Assembly: GCA_023667095.1 (NCBI GenBank)
Contig: JAMPAT010000009.1
Location: 19,317-83,316, forward strand
Reading direction: 5' to 3'
DNA: 64,000 nt
Source of the DNA: Bacteroidales bacterium
GTDB taxonomy: Bacteria > Bacteroidota > Bacteroidia > Bacteroidales > UBA932
The notes beneath the pieces were generated by a model. The model was not told the origin of the DNA, did not search any database, and worked only from the letters and a program-made list of their open reading frames with translations. The position numbers and the translations under genes are program-made. Position 1 is the first letter of the stretch; each line of letters opens with the position of its first letter. This document shows, piece by piece, positions 53,112 through 62,096 of this stretch.

Positions 53112-55574
53112 ATGCAGGTAATGAAATTCGGAGGCACATCAGTTGCCAATGCAGACGCAATGTCCAGGGTTGTGGAAATAGTTTCCAGGGCTGTAGAACG
53201 TGACAGGACCATACTTGTTGCCTCGGCCATAGGCGGCTGCACAGACACACTTGTAAAAATCGGAAACCTTGCTGCAGGGCGTGACGAATCCTACAGGTTG
53301 CTCATAGATGAACTCCAGGAAAGGCACCATTCAATAATCAGGGAACTTCTCCCGCTTGAAAAGCATGAGGAATCCATGGAAATATGTGATGCTGGATTTG
53401 CTTCTCTCCGTGGAATCGTCCAGGGCGTCTGCCTGCTTGGTGAACTCAGCGAGACCAGCCTGGATGCAATCCTGGGGTTCGGTGAACTCTGGTCGACACG
53501 TATCCTTGCAACCAAGCTTGCTTCTGTCGGCATTGCAACCAAATGGATTGACTCGCGCGACATCATCCGGACTTCAAGTGTGAACGGAAAGAACACTGTG
53601 GATCTGCAGGAGACATATTCAAGGATATCTTCTGCCGTGGAGGACAATCCGATAGCACAGCTTTTTGTCTTCCCGGGATTCATTGCCTCTGACGCCCGGG
53701 GCCGCACCACAACCCTCGGACGTGGCGGTTCTGACTATTCCGCATCTCTTCTTGCTGTCGGCTGCAAGGCAAGGATACTCGAAATCTGGACAGATGTTCC
53801 CGGAATGATGACATCCAACCCGAAGGTCGTTCCTACGGCAAGGACAATAGGCAACATCTCGTACCGTGCAGCACTTGAATTGTCACATTTCGGGGCCAAG
53901 GTAATATATCCTCCTACAATCCAGCCTGTTGTCTCGGAAGGCATTCCAATATATGTCAAGAATACTTTTGAACCGGAGGCAGCAGGTACGCTTATCGAAA
54001 AGAACCCTCCACGTGGAAAGGAACGTCTTATCGGCATATCAAATTCAGATAATATTGCCCTTATCTCATTGGAGGGCAGCGGAATGGTAGGGATTCCTGG
54101 ATTCTCCAGCAGACTTTTCGGGACATTGAGCCAGAATGGCATCAATATAATACTTATAACCCAGGCGTCATCTGTCCATACAATGTGTGTCGCTGTATCT
54201 GAAAAAGATGCAGACAAGGCAAAGGATGCGGCAGACAGATGCTTTGCATACGAGATATCCCTCGGCAAGCTGAATCCTCTTAAGGTGGAGAAAGGCTTCT
54301 CTATAGTCTGCCTTGTGGGTGATGACATACTGAGCCAGAACGGAGCTACAGGACGTATGCTCGCTGCCCTTGGCCGTCACAGCATTCCGGTCCGTGCAAC
54401 TGCCCAGGGTTCTTCGGAGAGGAATATTTCTGTAATCGTCCGTTCCGGTGATGTCAATGCAGCCATAAGGCATATCCACAATGAATTCTTTGACAGGACA
54501 GCCATAAAGGATGTCAACCTGTTCATTGCCGGATATGGGGTTGTCGGAAAGGCATTGGCAGATATCATAGGAAAGAACAGGGAAAAGATAGCGGAGCGTA
54601 CCGGCAAGAGATTGAATGTCTGCGGACTGTCAAACAGCAGGAAATTCATCCTAAGTCGTGACGGATTTGATCCGGCAAAGGTTGACGCATTGCTTGCGGA
54701 AGGTGAAAATGCTGCAAACGAGGCCTATTTTGAAGCACTTGCGGAGACCTCTATGGAGAATTCCGTATTCGTGGACTGTACAGCAAGCTCTGACATAGCG
54801 TATAAATATATGAATCTGTTCAGGAGAGGATATTCCGTGGTTGCATGCAACAAGATTACATTCTCTGCTCCGTACAGCCAGTACCGGATGCTGAAATCTG
54901 CAGCCCTTGAAAACGGGGCCTCGCTGAAATATGAGACAACAGTGGGGGCTGCACTGCCGATACTGGAATCCATATCAAGAAGTGTGAACAGCGGAGATGA
55001 GATATTGAGGATAGAGGCTGTCCTGTCCGGGACGCTGAACTATATATTCAGTACATACCGTGGCGGTGAGGGTGGAACCTTTGCGGAGGTTGTCCGCCGT
55101 GCCCAGGATGCCGGGTATACGGAGCCTGACCCACGCCTAGACCTGAGCGGACGGGATGTCCTGCGCAAGCTCCTCATACTGTCCCGTGAGGCCGGTGCCG
55201 GAATTGACGAAAAGGACGTTGAGATATCTCCTATACTTGGCCCTGAATTCTTTGAGGGAAAGGTGGACTCATTCTACCTGAAGCTGGAAGAGAATGAGGC
55301 TTTCTTTGCAGAACGTTACAGGAATGCCGCCTCCAGGGGATTGAGACAGCGTTTCATTGCCTCGCTTGTCCGTGATGAAACGTCACCGCTGGGCTATAGG
55401 GCACGTCTCGGACTGGAGGACGTGGCTGAGGGACATCCGCTTTTCAATCTCTGCGGGACAGACAATGCTGCAATAATAAGGACGGAGTTCTATCCGTCTC
55501 CGCTTGTAGTGCAGGGAGCCGGGGCCGGGGCACGTCAGACTGCCTCCGGAGTCCTTAATGACATACTTATGTAG
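53112..55574 (+). CDS. thrA: Bifunctional aspartokinase / homoserine dehydrogenase
   Basis: An 820-residue fusion enzyme catalysing the first and third steps from aspartate to homoserine. The kinase domain starts V-M-K-F-G-G-T-S-V (ATG at 53112; the frame is open to a TTG at 53094 inside metX). It continues with G-R-G-G-S-D-Y-S-A and two ACT regions (about 310-460) that normally sense threonine. The dehydrogenase begins I-A-G-Y-G-V-V-G-K-A and holds E-A-V-L-S-G-T-L-N-Y-I-F and E-P-D-P-R-L-D-L-S-G. Length matches E. coli ThrA. asd lies 130 bp downstream, so the pathway's enzymes are together. Confidence 0.94.
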   Translation: MQVMKFGGTSVANADAMSRVVEIVSRAVERDRTILVASAIGGCTDTLVKIGNLAAGRDESYRLLIDELQERHHSIIRELLPLEKHEESMEICDAGFASLRGIVQGVCLLGELSETSLDAILGFGELWSTRILATKLASVGIATKWIDSRDIIRTSSVNGKNTVDLQETYSRISSAVEDNPIAQLFVFPGFIASDARGRTTTLGRGGSDYSASLLAVGCKARILEIWTDVPGMMTSNPKVVPTARTIGNISYRAALELSHFGAKVIYPPTIQPVVSEGIPIYVKNTFEPEAAGTLIEKNPPRGKERLIGISNSDNIALISLEGSGMVGIPGFSSRLFGTLSQNGINIILITQASSVHTMCVAVSEKDADKAKDAADRCFAYEISLGKLNPLKVEKGFSIVCLVGDDILSQNGATGRMLAALGRHSIPVRATAQGSSERNISVIVRSGDVNAAIRHIHNEFFDRTAIKDVNLFIAGYGVVGKALADIIGKNREKIAERTGKRLNVCGLSNSRKFILSRDGFDPAKVDALLAEGENAANEAYFEALAETSMENSVFVDCTASSDIAYKYMNLFRRGYSVVACNKITFSAPYSQYRMLKSAALENGASLKYETTVGAALPILESISRSVNSGDEILRIEAVLSGTLNYIFSTYRGGEGGTFAEVVRRAQDAGYTEPDPRLDLSGRDVLRKLLILSREAGAGIDEKDVEISPILGPEFFEGKVDSFYLKLEENEAFFAERYRNAASRGLRQRFIASLVRDETSPLGYRARLGLEDVAEGHPLFNLCGTDNAAIIRTEFYPSPLVVQGAGAGARQTASGVLNDILM

Positions 55575-55632
55575 GATGCTCCCTTAAAAGTTATGAACAT
55601 AGGTAACGTGAACAGAATTTGTGCGGTGGAAA

Positions 55633-55691
55633 AAGTTTCGCAAACTGCATAAATGCACGGTTATCAATAAAATTTGGTACTTGCGAAACTT
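55633..55691 (+). repeat. Inverted repeat and shared 36-bp motif upstream of asd
   Basis: AAGTTTCGCAA and TTGCGAAACTT (55633-55643, 55681-55691) are exact inverted copies 37 nt apart. The segment 55656-55691 is the partner of 46014-46049 (31 of 36 identical). It ends 15 bp before the asd ATG, so it may hold the asd control region, or be a small mobile element. Confidence 0.6.
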
Positions 55692-55706
55692 AAGTAAAGA
55701 AAAGAT

Positions 55707-56714
55707 ATGAAAGTAGCAGTAGTAGGTGCGACCGGACTGGTCGGGACAAGAATGCTGGAAGTCCTTGCAGAAAGGGATTTCCCTGTAACGGAACTTTATC
55801 CTGTAGCCTCAGCAAAGTCTGTGGGCAGGAAAATAATGTTCAAGGGGAAGGAATATGCCGTAGTGAGCGCGGATGCTGCAATCGCTGCGCATCCTGACCT
55901 TGCCCTGTTTTCTGCTGGCGGTGACACTTCGCGTGAACTGGCTCCTGAATTCGCAGCTGCAGGCTGCCGTGTTGTTGATAACTCCTCATGCTGGAGGATG
56001 GACCCGACAAAGAAACTTGTCGTTCCGGAGATAAACGGTGATGTGCTGGAGGAATCCGACTATATCATCGCCAACCCGAACTGTTCAACCATCCAGATGC
56101 TCCTCCCTCTTGCCCCTCTCCACAAGGCATATAGGATAAAGAGGATTGTAGTCTCTACATATCAGTCTGTTACAGGCACAGGCTATAAGGCTGTTGACCA
56201 GATGAAAGCTGAACGTGAGGGAGGCAGATGGGGAGAATACCCTGCGGTATATCCTTATCCGATTGACCAGAATATCCTTCCGCACATAGATTCTTTCCTT
56301 GAGACGGGATATACAAAGGAGGAGATGAAGATGGTAAACGAGACACATAAGATTCTCCGTGATGACACAATCGGTGTATCCCCTACAACGGTGCGTGTCC
56401 CTGTCCAGGGGGGCCATTCCGAGTCAGTGAACCTTGAATTTGAAAATGACTTTACGCTTGAGGAGGTGCGCAGCCTTATGGCGGAGATGCCTGGAGTCAC
56501 TGTCCAGGATGACCCTGCAAACAATGTCTACCCGATGCCGCTTTTCGCGTGGGGCAAGGATGACGTGTTTGTCGGACGTATCAGGCGTGACCCGTCTGTG
56601 AAATATGGACTCAATTTCTGGTGCGTGGCTGACAACCTCCGCAAGGGAGCTGCCACAAATGCAGTCCAGATTGCTGAATATATGATTGAAAAGGGCTTCC
56701 TGCCAGGAGATTAG
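55707..56714 (+). CDS. asd: Aspartate-semialdehyde dehydrogenase
   Basis: A 335-residue enzyme making aspartate semialdehyde for lysine, methionine and threonine. The NADP loop is V-G-A-T-G-L-V-G-T-R, the catalytic Cys is in I-A-N-P-N-C-S-T-I-Q, and the His is in V-Q-G-G-H-S-E-S-V. D-N-S-S-C-W-R and F-V-G-R-I-R complete the family pattern. It follows metX-thrA but has its own upstream repeat region and a strong terminator. Confidence 0.95.
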   Translation: MKVAVVGATGLVGTRMLEVLAERDFPVTELYPVASAKSVGRKIMFKGKEYAVVSADAAIAAHPDLALFSAGGDTSRELAPEFAAAGCRVVDNSSCWRMDPTKKLVVPEINGDVLEESDYIIANPNCSTIQMLLPLAPLHKAYRIKRIVVSTYQSVTGTGYKAVDQMKAEREGGRWGEYPAVYPYPIDQNILPHIDSFLETGYTKEEMKMVNETHKILRDDTIGVSPTTVRVPVQGGHSESVNLEFENDFTLEEVRSLMAEMPGVTVQDDPANNVYPMPLFAWGKDDVFVGRIRRDPSVKYGLNFWCVADNLRKGAATNAVQIAEYMIEKGFLPGD

Positions 56715-56786
56715 TGTTCTGCATGGAAGTGGTGCCCCGAAGTGATGTATGGGTGTGCCGGAAGTGAAGTTTAGCATTTTAGATTT

Positions 56787-56821
56787 GCACCGTGGTCCTA
56801 ATTCTGGATTACGGTGCTTTT
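56787..56821 (+). terminator. Rho-independent terminator of asd
   Basis: GCACCGTGGTCC pairs with GGATTACGGTGC (12 bp with two G-T pairs, 7-nt loop) and is followed by TTTT, 72 bp after the asd stop. Confidence 0.85.
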
Positions 56822-56824
56822 ATA

Positions 56825-57154
56825 TACCTATCATGGGATGATTTCAAGAACAATGCAACCCCTGTCGCCTTTGCAATCACACATTCAAACCGCGATGACC
56901 TCAAACAGGTATATCCTTCATTCCAGTATATGCAGGCTTCCATCTACGTCCAGGATGAACTGAATATCAGTGACTATTTCAAGCTTACTGCAGGCCTCCG
57001 CATAGAGTTGCCGATCTATCCGGCAATTGCCGGAAATGAGAATAAGGAATATCTTGAGCTTGCGAAGGAGGGTACAAGCCTTTATGGCACCTCCACTGCG
57101 GACATGCCCAGGACATTTCCGCAGCTGAACACCGGTTCCGGTATCAGTTTGTAA
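56825..57154 (+). pseudogene. Fragment of a TonB-dependent outer-membrane receptor
   Basis: About 95 codons resemble an internal barrel part of a TonB-dependent receptor: F-Q-Y-M-Q-A-S-I-Y-V-Q-D-E-L-N-I and L-T-A-G-L-R-I-E-L-P-I-Y. There is no plug domain, no signal peptide and no barrel end. The open frame begins inside the asd terminator and the last ten residues no longer resemble the family. A dead remnant of a receptor gene. Confidence 0.65.
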
Positions 57155-57519
57155 AAGAGTATAACAACATAACATTTCATGTCTTCGGCGCATGTCCCTT
57201 TCATATGGTGGCCCTTCCCGGGGCAACCTTTATTTTTGCCATTATGTGACGCAATTCTGTATTTTTTTCTTATGTGTTGATGGCCATTGTTTTGCGTGTG
57301 CGGATTTCCTTTTTCGTGTTGCGTTGATATACGGTCATTCACTGTGTCTGGATCCTTTGCTTTTCTGCATCAGTGTGTGGTCTCTCTCTGTCTTAATGCA
57401 TTGGTGACAGTTATAGTTATGTCTCGGATAGGGCCTCTGTCAAGCTATAACAAGCTGCAATTGAGTAAGCATACTTTAAAAATGTAAATGCTTGGTATAT
57501 AGCTATTTCGTTTCTGGAA
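57155..57519. other. Gene-free spacer
   Basis: AT-rich with short pyrimidine runs; no frame with family likeness, no clear promoter or RNA. Probably decayed sequence between the receptor fragment and the phage island. Confidence 0.5.
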
Positions 57520-57615
57520 GTGTGCCAAAGCCGGCCAATTATAGAGCCATCTGGCACACGAATCCTCATTATACGCTCTCTATGGCACTTTTGTGTGCTC
57601 GCTCATTGGCAAACA
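57520..57615. repeat. Dispersed intergenic element, second copy
   Basis: GTGTGCCA / TGGCACAC (57520-57527, 57552-57559) followed by a 28-nt stretch at 57588-57615 that matches 4033-4060 in reverse (24 of 28). 57616-57684 holds nothing recognisable. Confidence 0.5.
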
Positions 57616-57684
57616 ATGGACGGCAAACGGGCTAAACGGCAGGCCGCATGTTTATGAATACTGATATATTTCCGGAACAGACAA

Positions 57685-58179
57685 TCAGAACTGTATAAGG
57701 TTATATGACAGTCCGACTCCGATATATGGAGCCGGACTTACGTTTCCTCCATGGACACAGATTCCGTAGCCAGTATGTATGCCTATTCCCCATCTTTTCC
57801 TGATTGGCTTGGAAACCGTATGCACTGATGTAATGCATTGCATACGGGGATATATGCAGATTGTATCCAAAGATGGCCTATATCCTGAAACAACTGCCAT
57901 ATATGTACTGTCCCTATAGACACGCTGCTCCATCGGAAGAACGATAAAGGATGTATCATGCAGCACGACAGTATCCCTGACGGCGACCATGACTGTATCT
58001 GCCATTCTGATTTCCACAGGTACAGGTATCTCATGAAGAATCGTATCATAAATCACCAGTGTATCCACAGAGACATGGCATGCGTGTCTGGAGGTGGACC
58101 GTGAGTCATACATCCTGCCGCCTGCAAATCCTATGCATAGGAATACAAGAAGGATTATGGAATATGCTGCAGTCTTCAT
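57685..58179 (-). CDS. Phage-type small membrane protein of the lysis cassette (spanin-like)
   Basis: A 164-residue protein with an N-terminal signal or anchor (I-I-L-L-V-F-L-C-I-G-F-A-G-G), a polar beta-rich middle with V-R-D-T-V-V-L-H-D-T repeats, and a C-terminal stretch typical of a beta structure (P-Y-I-G-V-G-L-S-Y). Its start overlaps the stop of the endolysin gene by 4 bp. By position after holin and endolysin it may play the part of a spanin or a small anchored tail protein; no firm family. Confidence 0.55.
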   Translation of the reverse strand: MKTAAYSIILLVFLCIGFAGGRMYDSRSTSRHACHVSVDTLVIYDTILHEIPVPVEIRMADTVMVAVRDTVVLHDTSFIVLPMEQRVYRDSTYMAVVSGYRPSLDTICIYPRMQCITSVHTVSKPIRKRWGIGIHTGYGICVHGGNVSPAPYIGVGLSYNLIQF

Positions 58180-58601
58180 GGTTTTCTGCCATTATAATCT
58201 TTGCTGTAGAGTACCATTTTGCGCTGTCTTCCACGGAGGCTATGGCTGAAATGCACAAAGGACGGATACAGTATCATCTGGTCAAATGGCAGCTTCAGTG
58301 CTATGGCCATTTCTGCGAGTCTCCACGGCTGTCTGCATGAGATGTCTGCTGCTTCACCGAGTACATGCTGGCTTGAGGGGACGCCGCCAACCGCCTTGTT
58401 CAGCTCCTGGCAACGGTATCCGCTGCTGATGTGCAGAGGCTTGCCCCAGGCATCACGCAGTGGCTGCAGCACATTCTCCACAAGGGCCTTGACCGAATTA
58501 CGGACTTCATCGGAAACAATCCTGTTCACTATTCCATTTGAATCAGCCATGTCACTTGCCTCAAACTCATGATAGCTGAAATCCCTACTTATAGTTCCCA
58601 T
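58176..58601 (-). CDS. M15-family peptidase, endolysin-like
   Basis: A 141-residue D-Ala-D-Ala carboxypeptidase-fold enzyme (peptidase M15A). It has F-S-Y-H-E-F at the start, S-S-G-Y-R-C near residue 60, the zinc motif S-Q-H-V-L-G-E-A-A-D and the final F-V-H-F-S-H-S; His and Asp are the metal ligands. No signal peptide, as for phage endolysins that leave through a holin. It overlaps the holin-like gene (58585) and the next gene (58179), forming a compact lysis cassette. Confidence 0.85.
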   Translation of the reverse strand: MGTISRDFSYHEFEASDMADSNGIVNRIVSDEVRNSVKALVENVLQPLRDAWGKPLHISSGYRCQELNKAVGGVPSSQHVLGEAADISCRQPWRLAEMAIALKLPFDQMILYPSFVHFSHSLRGRQRKMVLYSKDYNGRKP

Positions 58602-58812
58602 TGCTGTCCTCCTTATATCTGTAATGGTAATCTACTCCAATCAAGGCACCTGCAAAGGTCGCTGTCTCACCGAATCCGACAAGGACAGACGGGTCAATGA
58701 TGCCTGCCGGAGGCAGAAAGCATCCGATATATAGCAAGGCCATTCCGGCAAACGTAACAATGACACCGGCCACAAGCTGGACTGTCAGCCGGTGCGGTTT
58801 CTGGCACAGCAT
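58585..58812 (-). CDS. Holin-like membrane protein
   Basis: A 75-residue protein with two hydrophobic segments (about 12-32 and 42-60) and a charged tail (Y-R-Y-K-E-D-S). It sits directly before the M15 endolysin and overlaps it by 17 bp. Size, topology and position fit a holin. Confidence 0.65.
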   Translation of the reverse strand: MLCQKPHRLTVQLVAGVIVTFAGMALLYIGCFLPPAGIIDPSVLVGFGETATFAGALIGVDYHYRYKEDSNGNYK

Positions 58813-58815
58813 ATC

Positions 58816-59229
58816 TCAGACAAATTCAGGGCATGGCCCTTCTGATTCGACATTGAGTATTACATCGCAGCGCACACCTGCACAGTTGTCGATGAACTTC
58901 TGCTCAAATGCTGTAAACTTATGTTCACCTACATTTATTCCCAGGACAGGAAGAGTCTGGAGAATGTCTGTCAAGGTCACAATCCCGGTGCTCTGTATCT
59001 CAAGCGAATTGTCACCGGAGATTTTGTCAATATAATAAAGAGAAAACCCGTATGAGATTGCATCGAGTTCAATTCCTCCGGCATGCTCACCCTGAGAAAA
59101 GCCAAAGACGCCATATTTCACATCAGTGCAATTCTCCAGCTTTGAAATATCATTTTCGACAACCATCTGGACTGTAGGCTGATTGATCGCAACAGCCGCG
59201 ATTGTCTTTACAAGATCAAGTAATGTCAT
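58816..59229 (-). CDS. Conserved Bacteroidales phage-tail-type protein
   Basis: A 137-residue protein without signal peptide (starts M-T-L-L-D-L-V-K-T-I-A). Features are V-K-Y-G-V-F, F-S-L-Y-Y-I-D-K-I and a cysteine-containing C terminus. It resembles small proteins that go with tail-tube-like and lysis genes in Bacteroidales prophages, from memory. It stops 3 bp before the holin-like gene starts. Confidence 0.6.
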   Translation of the reverse strand: MTLLDLVKTIAAVAINQPTVQMVVENDISKLENCTDVKYGVFGFSQGEHAGGIELDAISYGFSLYYIDKISGDNSLEIQSTGIVTLTDILQTLPVLGINVGEHKFTAFEQKFIDNCAGVRCDVILNVESEGPCPEFV

Positions 59230-59354
59230 AATTCATCTGCATTATTCTGAAACGGCCATCTCTGCAGTTGTATCATTCATGGCGTTTCATGTTGAACTTC
59301 TATAAAGGGGCCGGGCCACTTCCGGCACAGCCCCAGGAGCATTAAGAAACCCCG

Positions 59355-59870
59355 TTAACCTATAAGGTCTTCCACGATAGAGGCATCTACCTCATACGGG
59401 AAAGTCTGGGCATTGTCCATGAGTGTCAACGTATAGTTGTTGGCATCTGTCCTTGCTGTACCGGTCTGTGCGCCTCCTGCCGAAGCTGTCACAGGCTCGT
59501 CTTTGCCGAGATACCAATACTTGCCGTTTGCATCCTTGACAATGATTGCCAGGTCATTGATGGAAAGAGCAGTCATCTCCACGCGTTTGCTGGTCTCCAT
59601 CCTTGAGAACTGGAGTGCAAGTTCGGTCGAGACATAGTTCACTCCGTTTGCTGCATCCACATTGAGGGTGGATGTCATGCTTCTGGTACCTTTTCTGAAG
59701 CAGTAGCGTTTGAATTTTGTAGATGTCATCATTGTGATTGTTGAAATCTGCCCGTCTGCAACTGTCACGCCTTTTACATCGTCATAGTTCGCGATAAGGG
59801 CCTCTACAATTCCTCCCATTGAGGTTGCACAGTCACGCGGAATCCCGCCAAGTGTCTGGTTTGTTGTCAT
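59355..59870 (-). CDS. Phage tail-tube-like protein
   Basis: A 171-residue soluble protein: I-P-R-D-C near the start, G-G-I-V-E-A-L-I-A-N, F-K-R-Y-C-F-R-K-G-T, then beta strands with G-K-Y-W-Y-L-G and Y-T-L-T-L-M. The pattern fits the tail-tube-like proteins of Bacteroidales phages. It is the first of five minus-strand genes (59870 to 57685) that look like the end of a tail-plus-lysis module; no head, terminase or integrase gene is present. Confidence 0.6.
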   Translation of the reverse strand: MTTNQTLGGIPRDCATSMGGIVEALIANYDDVKGVTVADGQISTITMMTSTKFKRYCFRKGTRSMTSTLNVDAANGVNYVSTELALQFSRMETSKRVEMTALSINDLAIIVKDANGKYWYLGKDEPVTASAGGAQTGTARTDANNYTLTLMDNAQTFPYEVDASIVEDLIG

Positions 59871-59988
59871 GATTAATTAGATTTAATTGTATTAACATTC
59901 CAGTCCCATGTGGACCTTCGCAGATAAATATATTTTTGTCCGGAAGTGTTAACCAATCTCTATGCGGCTCTTCTGCATCATGCAATTG

Positions 59989-60028
59989 AAAAATCCCCCA
60001 GTCAGAGTGAATTTACACTGACTGGGGG
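59989..60028 (-). terminator. Terminator after the 60087 gene
   Basis: CCCCCAGTCAG / CTGACTGGGGG (59995-60005, 60018-60028), 11 bp perfect; on the minus strand followed by A-TTTTT. It lies 58 bp after the 60087-60602 stop. Confidence 0.9.
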
Positions 60029-60086
60029 AAAGACGTTAAGGCAGACTTTTTTGAAAGTCTACTTAAGATATTGTATAGTAGGATAT

Positions 60087-60602
60087 TTATTCTGACAATT
60101 TTGCCATAGCTCCCTTAAGCACCTTTGTCGTGACATAGCCGACAACCGGTGATAAGGCATCTTTCCTTGGATTCACACCGCCTGCAGTAGCTGCAAGCAG
60201 TTTCTGGTTGTATGTACGGCGTGCATACTCTGCATCGCCATTGGTTATAAGATACGTGCCCTTGGACACTTTATAGAGAGTAAGGCTTTTCTCTGTCTTG
60301 GTATCCTTTATGACGACACTTGACTTGTTCTTTGCCTTGTCAAACCAATTGTACATGTCAGTCAAGGTCAGAAGTGCACTCTCCTTGTCCTTTCCGAGGA
60401 ACAGCTCAAGGGTAGCATTGGTGTTCTGAAGCTTGTCAGATGCAATGAAAGAATAGCTGCCTTCGCTATTGCCCCTGACACTGCAGTACATGTCCCTGCT
60501 TATGGTGTCATCACTTGATGAGGACTCCGTCACATTCAGCTGTGCGAAAGCCGAAAATGCGCAAAGGCAAATTGCTGCCAGTAGAGAAAAAATCTTTTTC
60601 AT
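60087..60602 (-). CDS. Exported protein of unknown function
   Basis: A 171-residue protein with a clear signal peptide (I-F-S-L-L-A-A-I-C-L-C-A-F-S-A-F-A-Q). The mature part has a Ser-rich start (S-S-S-S-D-D), a K-N-K-S-S-V-V-I-K-D-T-K-T-E-K stretch, and a helical C terminus. No family recognised. It has its own exact -7 box and terminator, so it is a free-standing gene within the phage-derived island. Confidence 0.65.
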   Translation of the reverse strand: MKKIFSLLAAICLCAFSAFAQLNVTESSSSDDTISRDMYCSVRGNSEGSYSFIASDKLQNTNATLELFLGKDKESALLTLTDMYNWFDKAKNKSSVVIKDTKTEKSLTLYKVSKGTYLITNGDAEYARRTYNQKLLAATAGGVNPRKDALSPVVGYVTTKVLKGAMAKLSE

Positions 60603-60658
60603 AGTATTAATTTATAAAATAAGTAAATATCATACATGGAATTTAAGGCCATGTTCTA

Positions 60659-60666
60659 CAAAGATA
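60659..60666 (-). promoter_or_regulatory. -7 box of the 60087-60602 gene
   Basis: Minus strand TATCTTTG, exact consensus, 57 bp before the ATG. Confidence 0.6.
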
Positions 60667-60718
60667 GTTGATTTTTCATATATTGGAAAAGTATAATTCT
60701 ATTAGCATATGATTAAAA

Positions 60719-60815
60719 TTGTAGATTTACGCTGGATTCGCTTTCTTTGCTGACAGTGCCGGCAGGCCAAGACCGTTTTGCGAAATGTTAAATCCACAAA
60801 AACAGATCAACTGAC
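60719..60815 (+). repeat. Decayed copy of the small-lipoprotein promoter/leader block
   Basis: TTG at 60719-60721, 20 bp, TTTCTTTG (60742-60749), then a leader aligning with the blocks at 62097, 62752 and 63353 (for example T-G-C-T-G-A-C-A-G-T-G-C-C-G). It is 97 bp long like two of the others, but where they have ATG it has ATC (60816-60818), and no lipoprotein frame follows. Confidence 0.7.
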
Positions 60816-60916
60816 ATCTGCCTATAATCTGGATAAATAGTGGTATTGGTACGTGCCAGCTAAAGATTTTCGATTTCTGATGCCTGAAGACAAGTGATAT
60901 CAGAAATGTCAGCTTT

Positions 60917-61810
60917 CTATAACACTTCTATCTCGGAGACCTGCATACCGGTGATTTTGGCAATCTGCTCTATAGTCAGGCCCTCTGCCTTCATTGCCTT
61001 GGCAATCTCAATGTTGCGCTGGGCTTTACCCCTTGCCTCACCCTTGACCTCTCCCTCCGCGAACCCCTTGGCATAGTTCTCAGAAATAGCATACTGCTTG
61101 TCCAGCTCGTTGATCATGTCATTCTCGTACTTTAGTTTCTGCTCATCCGTGAAGGCGGCATATTCACAGGCAGTCGCAACCTTATGGAGGAAAGGCCTGC
61201 CGCTGATCGCTGCAGGGACAGACTCGAAGGACTGACCGTGCAGGAACCACCAGAACAGATAATCCAGGTCCGTAGAGCACTCCTCAAGCGACTTCGTGAA
61301 ACGCGCCAGCTCTGCAAAGGTAACAGAAATTGTCGTACCGGCAAACTCTTTTGTTCGGCGTTCCATGAAATCGTAGTGGGAGACAACATTGTCAGTGTCC
61401 CACAGGCTCTCGTCATCGTGCACAAGCTTGTGGTTCAGTATGCTCACGACATATACCGGCCTCAGCATACGGTATGACTCGCCGGACATGAGCGGAAGAT
61501 GATAGCCCCCGGCAGCGTAGTAGACCACGCGCTGGAAGAAGTCCGTATAGTGCTCGTCCTGTACCTCGACGATGAAGTGCGATCCGTCCGCTCCACGGCA
61601 GATGAGGTCAAGAAGGCTCCTCTTCGAGTTCACGGTGTCCTGTGGTTGCTCCCGGTCGCAGTATTCGACTATTTCATCTATTGTCACCTCCTCCGGCAGC
61701 AGGTGGTTCAGCAGTTCCTTGAGAAGCTCCCTGTTTGAGTGGCAGGCAAAAACTGCCTTGAATCCGGCGTCCGATATCAGAGGCACATACTTTTTACTGT
61801 AGATTTCCAT
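60917..61810 (-). CDS. Rpn family recombination-promoting nuclease / PD-(D/E)XK transposase-like
   Basis: A 297-residue protein. The N-terminal nuclease domain has F-K-A-V-F near residue 18, S-L-L-D-L-I-C-R-G-A-D-G with the catalytic Asp and I-V-E-V-Q with the second acidic residue and Gln in place of Lys, which is the Rpn pattern. Y-Y-A-A-G-G-Y follows. The C terminus has a run of G-x-A-E-G-E-V-K-G-E-A-R-G-K-A-Q and a helix (L-T-I-E-Q-I-A-K-I-T-G-M) typical of these proteins. Rpn proteins cut DNA and raise recA-independent recombination. It stands between the decayed and the intact lipoprotein blocks and may have contributed to their spread. Confidence 0.85.
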   Translation of the reverse strand: MEIYSKKYVPLISDAGFKAVFACHSNRELLKELLNHLLPEEVTIDEIVEYCDREQPQDTVNSKRSLLDLICRGADGSHFIVEVQDEHYTDFFQRVVYYAAGGYHLPLMSGESYRMLRPVYVVSILNHKLVHDDESLWDTDNVVSHYDFMERRTKEFAGTTISVTFAELARFTKSLEECSTDLDYLFWWFLHGQSFESVPAAISGRPFLHKVATACEYAAFTDEQKLKYENDMINELDKQYAISENYAKGFAEGEVKGEARGKAQRNIEIAKAMKAEGLTIEQIAKITGMQVSEIEVL

Positions 61811-62096
61811 TGCATATTGGCTTTAGTTATATAAATACGAGTTCAACGGAGAGTCAGGAGGGACAGGAACCAAAGTCCATGAAGCCCTGCCTCCATCTTT
61901 GTCCGCTGCCAAAAGTAGCAATTACTTCAACACCGGCCCCGCACCTAAAGGCCGCCAGATGCAGATTTTTCTTTTTCTTATAATTATTTTTCTCTTTTTT
62001 AATGCTTTTTCTTTTTTTGTATGTCTTTTCTTTGCATGTAAAATTTGCCATTTCTGCAGAACGGTATCAACTATCTTATCTACTTTGGAAACTGTA
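61811..62096. other. T-rich spacer between the Rpn gene and the lipoprotein cluster
   Basis: Contains a plus-strand tract of T runs (about 61967-62035) and no gene I can support. The minus-strand promoter of the Rpn gene must lie near 61820-61900 but is not recognisable. Confidence 0.4.

Noticed and set aside
56792..56824. Start of the receptor-fragment frame
   Set aside because: These codons lie in the asd terminator stem and loop, so the frame start is accidental.
60917..61810. Insertion sequence with ends
   Set aside because: The Rpn gene has no recognisable terminal inverted repeats or target duplication; Rpn genes usually stand alone.
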